Source: Chloromonas sp. AAM2 (Eukaryota > Chlorophyta > Chlorophyceae > Chlamydomonadales > Chlamydomonadaceae). Taken from it: 15,264 nt of DNA. Of the stretch, positions 1 to 7,023 are shown piece by piece. The notes under the pieces are model-generated. The model saw only the letters and a program-made list of their open reading frames with translations. It did not search any database and was not told the DNA's origin. Each line of letters starts with the position of its first letter. Position 1 is the first letter of the stretch. Location: the NCBI GenBank assembly GCA_004335635.1, contig QAXH01006125.1, forward strand, positions 48,924 to 64,187, given 5' to 3'. Both the position numbers and the translations under genes were made by a program.

Positions 1-170
1 GAAACTGAGTGAATTGAAGAATGAAGAATGAAGACTCAGGCTGAGTGAACTGGACTGCCAGAGAATGAAGACTGAGGGAACTGAATGATGAACTGAATGA
101 CACTGTTACACTGTAGCACTACTTAGTACACTGGCAGTCCGCTGAATGACGAACTGAACTGAAGGAAGTA
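1..170. repeat. Degenerate ACTGAATGA-type simple repeat
   Basis: The first 170 bases are built from variants of gaatgaagact, aactgaatga and gaactgaact, repeated imperfectly and mixed with short unrelated stretches. No reading frame of interest runs through it. It looks like a decayed minisatellite of period about 9-11. The element may start before the window. Confidence 0.6.
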
Positions 171-720
171 CAAGTTGCTTACAAGTTACTTGACTCAAGT
201 ACTGTTGAACATCACTTGAGCCAAAGGACAGGACAACTGAATGAACGTGTGAAATAAATGAACGTGTCAATTGAACGCATTTGATTCGCTAGGCAGTTGT
301 CCGGAGAGTCATCATCATGGCCATGATAGTAGTAGTAGTAGCAACAACTGAACAAGAGTCCGGCGCGTCATGTCAGACCTAAGGGTGTTCACGTGTAGTA
401 CACCCTTAGGATGCAGACGAAGTGGTCAAAGTGTTCACTCCTCGCTCTGGTCATTCTCTATACAAGCCCCTCCTGTAGCAGATGCTATAGCAGGATGACG
501 ATTTGATGCAGACACACAATCAGCTTAGATGGAGGGTATAATCAGTCCCTTGCTAGCTTTGGTTGTTCCGTGTAGATGTGTGGGGATGACCTTCAGGCTG
601 ACCAGTCTAGGACACACGTGTCTGCAACGTGATACGTTATGCACCCGCCACTCAAGGTTCATCAAAATCGCAACCGTGCAACCAATTGCTTCAGTCTAGG
701 GCCAGCTTGCGAGCAAACAG
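171..720. other. Region without a recognised gene
   Basis: I see no convincing coding sequence here. It holds an AGT-triplet run near 328-342, a perfect 14-base palindrome (ATCATGGCCATGAT) at 314-327, and the hairpin at 378-410. A very short frame starts at the ATG at 576 and closes at a TGA after 18 codons. The pyrimidine-rich stretch at 450-480 resembles one inside a HAUS4 intron near 10190. If the exon at 721 is real, part of this region is intron. Confidence 0.5.
378..410. repeat. Perfect 11-bp inverted repeat with CACGTG in the loop
   Basis: CCTAAGGGTGT at 378-388 is followed by its exact reverse complement ACACCCTTAGG at 400-410. The 11-base loop contains CACGTG at 390-395, the palindromic G-box/E-box core. 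It could form a hairpin in DNA or RNA, or be a two-sided protein-binding site. No gene next to it explains it. Confidence 0.75.
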
Positions 721-1138
721 GAAATAGTAGATGATTCCCGCTTGCTCGGTGCAGAAGCAGCCCCGGCAACTGCTACGTCCCCAGCATGCGCCAAGGGTGC
801 AGCCCATGCTGAAGTACTCACGACCGTTCACCGTGCAAGGCAACAACAACCTGGTAAGGCAACAACAACCTGACAAGGCAACAGCAACCGCCCTGTTGAT
901 GACCCACGTGAGAGACCCGACATTATCAAAGGCACTGCAAAGGTTAAACCGCAAAGGTTGACTCTCTGACTGGCAGGACGTTTTCTCATGTAATGACGGC
1001 TGACTGGCAACAGCTTGCTACTGCCAGTCACTGGTGACCGGCTGCGGCTGGCGACTGGCTGCTGGGGTTTGGCTGCCGCTGGGCGCTCAGGCAGTCGTGT
1101 GCATGGCCCACCATGCCCTGCAGACAGGCAGCAGGTGA
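721..1138 (+). CDS. Possible last two exons of an unknown plus-strand gene
   Basis: This is a tentative model. A frame with no ATG opens after an in-frame stop at 697 and is preceded by a plausible acceptor (gagcaaacag at 711-720). The exon 721-853 reads EIVDDSRLLGAEAAP and on through an Ala-rich stretch to RQQQP, then meets a strong donor (CTG|GTAAGG) in phase 1. A second exon starting at 1014 (after ggcaacag) restores that phase, reads CYCQSLVTGCGWRLAAG and so on, and ends at a TGA at 1136-1138. No domain is recognised and upstream exons are not visible. The second exon is weak because GC-rich DNA is open in other frames here too. If real, the gene converges on the minus-strand zinc-finger gene. 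It could also be chance open frame. Confidence 0.25.
837..890. repeat. Threefold AAGGCAACAACAACCTG repeat
   Basis: Three consecutive copies of aaggcaacaacaacctg with 2-3 base spacers (the third has cagcaacc). The putative donor at 854 lies between copies one and two, so the repeat spans the end of the candidate exon. Confidence 0.7.
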
Positions 1139-1218
1139 CCAACATCAGGGTGGTTGCGCAGGGTAGGTCAGAGTGGCGCACATGCCCTCCCGTGACGTTT
1201 AGCGACTAAGTTATTGAG

Positions 1219-1305
1219 GTGTGCGTGTGTGTGTGTGTGTGTGTGTATGTGCGTGCGTGCGTATGTGTGTGTGAGCGTGTGTGTGCGTGTGTGTGCGTGT
1301 GTGTG
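1219..1305. repeat. GT microsatellite
   Basis: An 87-base run of GT dinucleotides with scattered GC, AT and GA interruptions. It lies beyond the 3' end of the minus-strand zinc-finger gene. The long open frames reading Thr-His or Val-Cys here are artefacts of the repeat. Confidence 0.95.
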
Positions 1306-1437
1306 ATTTTCGACTTCTGTATCGTCCCACATGTGGAACCGAGGTCGATGTCAACAGCAATACGTGCGTCAACGTCAACAGAGGACCCGCCCCCATGGCC
1401 CGCAAGCACATAGAAGCGCTGTCTGCCTCCTGCTGAC

Positions 1438-1490
1438 CTACACCCACACAAACCCGCACACCCACACACACACTCTCCCACACACGACCA
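1438..1490. repeat. CA-rich microsatellite, opposed to the GT tract
   Basis: Imperfect CA-rich sequence (cacccacaca, cacacacaca, ccacacacga) whose strand bias is opposite to the GT run at 1219-1305, about 130 bases away. The alternative final exon of the zinc-finger gene would read into it as Val/Cys/Gly-rich sequence. Confidence 0.85.
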
Positions 1491-1625
1491 CGTTCAACTG
1501 TCCTAACCCGAAGGACAACCCCTTTCCGAGTTTGGCTCGGTCCATAATCACTCCACCTATGCCATGATGGTTTGATTTCGACGTCTGCCGGTGGAGAAAT
1601 CCCATGCAGCATGACTCGGGCGGTT

Positions 1626-4600
1626 TCAACCATGCACGCAGGAGGAACCCAAACCAAGTACCCACGCGATGCTTACTTGGGTGATAACCCACGAGCTTTT
1701 CAGTTGCATACAACAGTTCAGATGCAACGGTAAACCACCTATCATGGTAGCATGGCACCCTGGGATACTCACATGCAACTCGTGTCCATGATGTTGCATG
1801 ACATGCAGCGTCAGAGCCAAGGTATCCAAGTGCCGCGCCTGTTGACTTTCGACCCATGGCAGCTGCATGGCCTGATGCCCGCCCTGCTGTACATGCCGTC
1901 CATGCAGCCACTCCTGTTGTCCATGCAGCCTGTCCTGCCGCCCATGCAGCCAATCCTGCTGCACAGCATGTTGTCCATGCAGCCAGCCCTGTTGCCCTTG
2001 CAGACCGCCAAGCTGCCCGTTTTGGCCCCCATGCAGCCTGTCCTGCCGCACCTGCTGTCTGCTGACACCGTCAAACTGCATACCCTCCTTTCCATGCTGT
2101 TCCATCCCAAACGCCATCTCAACAAGTGATGTCACTCGCTCGCCTCTGCCCGGCATTCCATTGTGATCTCCATGCCAACCCACACCTTCACCTCTACCAC
2201 CATCACCAGCGTGGCAGCTGCCAAAAGGGCACGTGATGAGTCCAAAGCCGTTACAATCGGTTACTGCCATGCTGGCAGCCATGCAATCCATGTGGTATGC
2301 GTCGCGAAGTTGTCCGCAGTGGAAGGTGAAGAGGTGGTCAGCAATTGCATGCAAGCACGTGGCGGTTTCTTCAAGCGTTCTGCAGAGTGAGGAGTACTGA
2401 GATGAGTGACACGCAAGGCTGCTCACATCTAGGGCAACAGAAAGGAAACTGCATCAATGTGGTCAAGAGTCATCATCCACGGCATCCTTCTCATTCTAAT
2501 CCATCCAGCAGCGACCTGGATGGGCAACTGTAATCTCTTAAATTTGATGAGTGGCTGGTGGCACGGCAAATCCAACAACTGCCTTCTGTACAGCATCAGG
2601 GCAGGGTGAGCTTGTCACCTTGGTGGCGGATAGGTAGCCCGGACTGGCAGGAGCTGCACCCACCACTTAAGCCCCAATCCCCAATCCGCAGCTGCTTTCC
2701 CCCCACCACTGAATCAACGCAACCCGAATCTCACTTCACTACTTACAAATTCCAACCCATTCCCTAGATCCTTCCTTACCTGCATGCGTTGAAGTCCATC
2801 TCCAGCATTGGGCCGACACATGCGGCTTCAAACGGGCATGGCCTGCCTGCGTCGCCCCTCCGCACGCAGCCATGTGCGTAGGCCAGGGCCGCAGCCGCCA
2901 GGTCAGCGTGACATGCCGCCAAGTGCTGCTCCATGTCCGCATGGGTTGGGTGGAGGTTGTGGTGGGGCATGGGGCCTGGCGGCGGGCTGGGATGTGGGTG
3001 GTGCTGGTGATGGAGGCGCGGGGGAGTTGAGCCGGGGGCCGGCGAGGGATGGTGGTGCTGGCCGGTGCAATTGTTGTGGTGGTGGTGGTTTTGGCAGGCA
3101 GAATGTGTGTGGTGGTGGTGGTGGTGGTGGTGGTGACTGTGATGGGTTGGTGGCTGCAGGCTTGCCGCGCCTTGTGCATGGTGCACCAGGCTGGCAGAAC
3201 TGTCAAACACAACTGGACAGTTGAGCACAGTGCTGCCCCGCTCCCCATCTGCCTTGCCCTGGTCGTCCAACAGACTTGGTGCCGTCGGCAGTCCACCAAC
3301 AGACGGCTCCTTGCTCCGGCCACTAGCCATCAAGCCGGGTGCACGGGCCTCTGACGTCAAGCCATAGTCACTGTCACGGGTTCCCTTGCCAAGCATGACT
3401 CCAGTAGTAGCACTACATGAGTTGCCATCAATGCTTGGGTCGCAGGCATGGGCCTCAGACGTCAGGCCAAAGCCTCTTGCATCGGCAGCACCAGTTGTGG
3501 TATCTGCCGCTGCGACTGGTGGGGTATGTGTGGGTTTTGAAGGGCTGTCAGGAGCAAGCACAGCTTTGGCCTGTAGATCATGGCGGTGGGTTGCAGCGGC
3601 ATGGGCATCTAGGCCAAAGCCAGCATTGCCTGTGCCGGCACCACCAGCAGCAGCAACAGCACCCCCACCACCAGCAACAGCAGTCTCTGGACTTTGCCTT
3701 GTTTCAGCTGTCAGGCCAAAGCCATCATAGCCCACCCTGTCCCCACCATGCGTGGCGGCAGCGTCCAGTTGCCTGGCATCAACATCAGCAGCCAGGCCAA
3801 AGCCAGCGCGTTCAGAGCAGCGCCCCATGCCTGCCTGATGAGAAACGTCTGTAACCGACCCTGTGGCTGCAGGTATGTCGAAGGTGCCACTGCTGACATT
3901 TCTGGTGGTGCACTCAGCATCCATGGCATCAGCAGCAAGGCCAAACTGTTGACCACGTGTTTTCCGCCCTTGTTTGAATTCAAATCCAGCAGCATCAGAA
4001 GCTAGACTGTGGCTTGCTTCAGTCGTGAGGTCCAAGCCTGATCGATTGCTGGGTGCAGCATTGGTGGCTTTCCAAGGGCTTTCAGTTGCTGAATCCACAT
4101 GGATGGTGGTTGCCATGTGGGCCATGTGCCTTGCCATGCCTTGGACGATGGTTGGGTGGTTGGTTGCCATGTGATCAGAAATGCCTGAGCCGCGCTGGCT
4201 GCTGAATGTGCAGCCGGCCATGGGGCAGTTGATAGAAACGGCTGTCGGATTCCAATTGTTGGCCTGCAGAGGTGGAAATCAAATTAAATTAAATATATAG
4301 ATGGATATAGATGGTCCTGAAGGTGAAACAGGCCTTGCAGTCAGCTAGTATGCCTACAGATTGTTTTGCACGGCAGGCCAGGACCCATGGCTTTGGCAAA
4401 TCGATGAAAAACGGCTTGTGTTGAAAGCAAAAAGCAGGCATGCGTTCCCCAGTCAGTCGCACCGGCCCACCAAGACAGTTATCCTCCTGCCAGATCCGCA
4501 AGGCAGCTCCGCAAGCTATCCTGAACGGACCCTTACCTGCGGCTTGAAAGTCCTTCATAACCCACTCCATCATACTCACCACAGCCAGTTTTGCTCAACT

Positions 4601-6791
4601 GTCATAGACTATTGAATCAGTACTCACATCAATCGCGGCTTACAAGCCCTCCATGACACACTCATACCGCTTATAATACTTCACGATTTTTTTTGTTGAA
4701 TATTATTCGCCACGTCATCCGCAGTCGATGCTATTTAATAGATTCACTACAGTTTGTTGCGATTAACATATCATTACTCACTTCAGCCATGTGCCAATCG
4801 GTGGTGATCACCTCCTGGTGATGGAAATGTGCATGGTGCGCCATGGCAGCCACCAGCGGGCCTGTGTGTGAGTGAGTGGGTGGATGGTTTTACATTTGCA
4901 TCGTACGACAAGTCGAACAGAAGACTTGATATATTATAAGACTTATAAGACTTGATATATTATAAGACTTGATATATTATAAGACTTGATATATTATGTC
5001 ATCATCACACCTGCATTGCGAAGGACTGCTGGTGCCAAGTCCGCATCACCCCGTCATCACCTGTGTGCGTGTCACAATCCCTAGCCCAGCAGCAGGCGGC
5101 AAGAGTGTGCGGCCGGCCAGAGAACTGACGCTGGGCCTGGCGCAACGTATGTTTTGCACAAAGCAGAAACGTCTGCATGTGTTCAGCCGTTTCTGTCATG
5201 TGGGCGAGCCAGGCTTGTTCACATGCCTCCTCTGCTTCGTATTGTTTGATGAACTGAGTCGGGCGCTTCAGTAGCTGCAGGGGTGTCAGGATGAGGTTGC
5301 AGGCAAGGATTGAGGTTAGAGGGTGGGGTGGCATTGTAAAAGTGAGAGCCGTTCTACCCATTACAACGACAAATCTTGTGTGTAAGGATGATGCTGACGG
5401 ACGACAGATGAAGCTGATGTGGTCATTGGTGAAGCGCATCCCACTGACCACCCCCAGCCTATACGGGGGCTGATTACCCTAGTGAGATATATGGCTGTTC
5501 TGGTGCAGAAAACTGTCAAAAAATGTTCTGCAGTTCTTGGTGGCCTGCCGCACCCTTCTCGACTACATGCATAAACCGCAAAAGTGTTTCTATGGTTTCA
5601 ATACCGTCAGACACCCACCTGCCAGTCAGCTGCCGTTGCAACCTGCGGCAGCACCCGCACCAGCGACCCGGCCGTGGCTGGCACGACTGGCATGGCTGGT
5701 TGCCAGCTGCCTGGTGCGGCTGGCATAGCTGGTCCAGCAAGAGCTGTCACCTTAACAGACCCACGTGCAGCTCCCATGGTATATGCATGGATTGGTTCAT
5801 GCATGGCACATGCACCCTTGGCATGAAGCAGGAGGCTAGTTTTGGCTACCTCACGTGCATCATGCTTGCACCCAGGAAACGGACACGTGTCTGTGTGAGT
5901 GGCCAGCCTGGCAAGGTACTGCTGTAGCAGCAGCACGTGCTGCAGCTCAAGCATGTGACTGGCGAGCATGTGGCAGACCAGCACTGCATGTGACCCATGC
6001 CTGGCTAGCACGGGGTCAGCTGCCTGGGACACGTGGGTACAGCCCAATGGGCACATGGGCACAGCATGTGACATGGGTAGGTTCCATGCTGCATGTGTAT
6101 TTGCTGCAAAGTATACGAATTGGTGTCCTGTAAGTGGGGCGGGTTGCGGTTTGCCGCTGCATGGAGCAGTTAGGCTGGTGGTTGCAGCATGCCTTGCTGT
6201 GGATATGCAGCCAGCTGCCACGGCCTGCATGCGACGAAGTGCATGTAGATAAGAAGTAAATGAGAGTGGGGTGCACTGAGTTCAGTCTGGTGTGGCATGG
6301 ACAACAGAGCATGTGGTGTTGCGTGCCCAGGGACATTTCCGAGGTTGGGCTAGGGAATGTAGGCCTCAATGAAACATTCGACAGTGGATGGACCTGGGTT
6401 GAAAGCAATGCGGCGATTGCTTTTGGCTTCGAGTGTCAGCTTGCATGACAGGCTCAATTAGCCCATGGCAACATGCTTCCACCTGCTGAGCGAAACTTAC
6501 CGCATGCTCCTGCTTGACATGCGCTAGCCAGTCCGAGTCTGTCAGGTTGCGTCGCCCAATGAAGCTGAGCGTGAATGAGCACGCATGGGCAAAGTTGGCA
6601 CATACAGCCTGCTGAAGCCGGGCGAAAGGGCAGGCTTCGGATACCAGATGGTGTGGGGTCGACAGGAGAGGCGCAAGCTCTTCGTTTGCCTGCAACGCTC
6701 GGACGCCGGCTATGAGCTGCAATATAAGCGCGTCATCGGTGGGCAAGGTCTCGTGGCAGCCGCGCCCTGGTGTGTCCCACGGAACTGTCAT
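1626..6791 (-). CDS. Large multi-zinc-finger protein with FGL-motif repeats, function unknown
   Basis: Not assigned to a named family. Model on the minus strand: exons 6791-6501, 6224-5619, 5274-5061, 4861-4782, 4263-2780 and 2379-1626, with all phases compatible, giving about 1142 aa. The ATG at 6791 follows an in-frame stop at 6821-6819. Donors are canonical (GCG|GTAAGT, CAG|GTGGGT, CAG|GTGATG, GAA|GTGAGT, CAG|GTAAGG). Visible fingers: CPFPGC-x14-H-x4-C in exon 2; CWARDC-x12-H-x4-H, completed only by joining exons 3 and 4; CPMAGC-x12-H-x4-H at the start of exon 5; weaker ones in exon 1 (HVKQEH end) and exon 6 (CPFGSC). Exon 5 also has FGL repeats, a poly-His tract and a HADMEQHLAACHADL segment recalling CHHC (U11-48K/TRM13/GTSF) fingers but lacking the first Cys. 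Exon 6 is Gln/His-rich. The 3' end is uncertain: a strong donor (CAT|GTGAGT) at 1773 could instead splice to an exon at 1584-1438, which gives the same total length. A nucleic-acid or protein-binding role is inference. Confidence 0.65.
1898..2047 (-). repeat. 21-bp tandem repeat encoding LHG[QR] heptads
   Basis: On the plus strand the unit is gtccatgcagccnntcctgnt. Six copies are present, with two 12-base interruptions at 1961-1972 and 2015-2026. Both unit and interruptions are multiples of three. On the minus strand this encodes heptads such as DWLHGRQ, DRLHGQQ and EWLHGRH in the last exon of the zinc-finger gene. Keeping frame in the interruptions too supports coding use, although the opposite strand is also open. 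Confidence 0.8.
2380..2779 (-). other. Intron of the zinc-finger gene (400 bases)
   Basis: Bounded on the minus strand by donor TGCAG|GTAAGG at 2780/2779 and acceptor CTCTGCAG ending at 2380. It joins phase 2 to one leftover base, giving an Arg codon. No other feature is evident in it. Confidence 0.6.
2870..2950 (-). other. CHHC-like zinc-finger segment
   Basis: The encoded segment MPHHNLHPTHADMEQHLAAC has the H-x8-H-x3-C half of the CHHC finger known from U11-48K, TRM13 and GTSF1, and the typical Pro after the first ligand. The first ligand is Met rather than Cys, so metal binding by this module is doubtful, or another His (two follow) may substitute. A further CPFEAAC follows about 25 residues on. 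This is pattern resemblance only. Confidence 0.35.
3060..3135 (-). repeat. GGT microsatellite encoding a poly-His tract
   Basis: Two GGT-triplet runs on the plus strand encode HHSHHHHHHHHHTHSACQNHH and flanking His-rich sequence on the minus strand, in frame with the rest of the large exon. Such tracts vary in length easily. The His cluster precedes a Pro/His-rich linker and the CHHC-like segment. Confidence 0.85.
3340..4041 (-). repeat. Seven dispersed [FY]GL[TA]xEA motifs
   Basis: Counting from the Met codon at 4221, the motif occurs near residues 61 (SGLDLTTEA), 92 (QFGLAADA), 139 (AGFGLAADV), 167 (DGFGLTAET), 200 (AGFGLDAHA), 249 (RGFGLTSEA) and 285 (SDYGLTSEA). Spacings are about 28-49 residues with Ala/Gly/Thr-rich linkers between. 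A further NGFGLIT lies in the next exon. The plus strand shows it as recurring aggccaaagcc. The linkers differ while the motif persists, which suggests a short linear binding motif kept by selection. Confidence 0.75.
4151..4263 (-). other. C2H2-type finger at start of the large exon
   Basis: After an acceptor (cctctgcag) the exon reads ANNWNPTAVSINCPMAGC, then 12 residues, H, four residues, H (DHMATNHP). The ligand spacing C-x4-C-x12-H-x4-H equals that of the finger formed across exons 3 and 4. It differs from the classical C-x2-C-x12-H-x3-H. Confidence 0.65.
4264..4781 (-). other. Intron with exon-like duplicated segments
   Basis: It lies between exons 4 and 5 of the zinc-finger gene, phase 0 on both sides. 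On the minus strand it contains two related blocks (about 4586-4545 and 4659-4630) that resemble each other, and GTGAGTA occurs three times, including the real donor. The block ending near 4545 has a strong donor (GCAG|GTAAGG) but its open frames end in phase 1 or 2, so it cannot be inserted without a further exon. An AT-rich run (aattaaattaaatatatag) sits just before the acceptor. Confidence 0.5.
4922..4997. repeat. AT-rich 17-bp tandem repeat
   Basis: Unit agacttgatatattata occurs at 4922-4938, 4948-4964, 4965-4981 and 4982-4998 (last base changed). A 9-base partial copy lies at 4939-4947. It lies in the intron between exons 3 and 4 of the zinc-finger gene and is much more AT-rich than its surroundings. 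Confidence 0.95.
5275..5618 (-). other. Intron between exons 2 and 3 of the zinc-finger gene
   Basis: Minus-strand donor CAG|GTGGGT at 5619/5618 and acceptor CCTGCAG ending at 5275, phase 0. The first part stays open in another frame (GIETIETLLRFMHVVEKGAAG), so an extra or alternative exon here cannot be excluded. I found no phase-compatible splice sites for it. Confidence 0.5.
6225..6500 (-). other. First intron of the zinc-finger gene
   Basis: Minus-strand donor GCG|GTAAGT at 6501/6500. The acceptor is GCATGCAG ending at 6225, preceded by a pyrimidine-rich tract (ctcatttacttcttatc). Phase 0 on both sides. Confidence 0.6.
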
Positions 6792-7023
6792 GTGACACAG
6801 CCTTGCCACGCGTCTTGTTCAGTGTATCAGGGCGGGAGACTGGTCAGGGCTTGTTAGTGCACACCTTCGGCAATGCTTGCATACCGCTCTGCTTGCATGC
6901 TCTGCTTGCAGCTCTGCTTGCAAACCGTTTCTTCCCAGTTGAATACTCTGCTTGCAGTTGCCTCCACATCCACGACAAGATTCAGCTGCAGCTATTCATA
7001 CAACAGAAGCCCACGTCCTAAAC
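6792..7023. promoter_or_regulatory. Shared divergent promoter region
   Basis: These 232 bases separate the start codons of the minus-strand zinc-finger gene and the plus-strand HAUS4 gene, and so must contain both 5' UTRs and both core promoters unless upstream non-coding exons exist. No TATA box is evident. The striking content is the 12-base repeat at 6886-6956. In-frame stops lie upstream of both ATGs (6821-6819 minus, 6940-6942 plus). Co-regulation is inference. Confidence 0.55.
6886..6956. repeat. GCTCTGCTTGCA repeat in the divergent promoter
   Basis: Three near-contiguous exact copies at 6886-6897, 6899-6910 and 6911-6922, plus a fourth with one change (actctgcttgca) at 6945-6956. They may be transcription-factor sites or a simple repeat. 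Confidence 0.85.

Noticed and set aside
1211..1657. Open frames through the GT/CA tracts (Thr-His or Val-Cys repeats)
   Set aside because: Microsatellite DNA is open in several frames. Only the alternative last exon ending at 1438 has plausible splice context, and it is mentioned with the gene.
1752..2129. Plus-strand frame rich in LSMQP repeats
   Set aside because: The same 21-base repeat is open on both strands. The minus frame joins in phase with the upstream zinc-finger exons, whereas the plus frame stands alone.
3049..3354. Plus-strand Val/Gly-rich open frames opposite the large minus-strand exon
   Set aside because: They are the antisense reading of the poly-His GGT tract and lack domains. 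The minus frame has zinc fingers, repeated motifs and fitting splice sites.
5516..5740. Minus-strand frame ending GIETIETLLRFMHVVEKGAAG as a separate exon
   Set aside because: It looks peptide-like but no splice sites were found that keep phase with the neighbouring exons.
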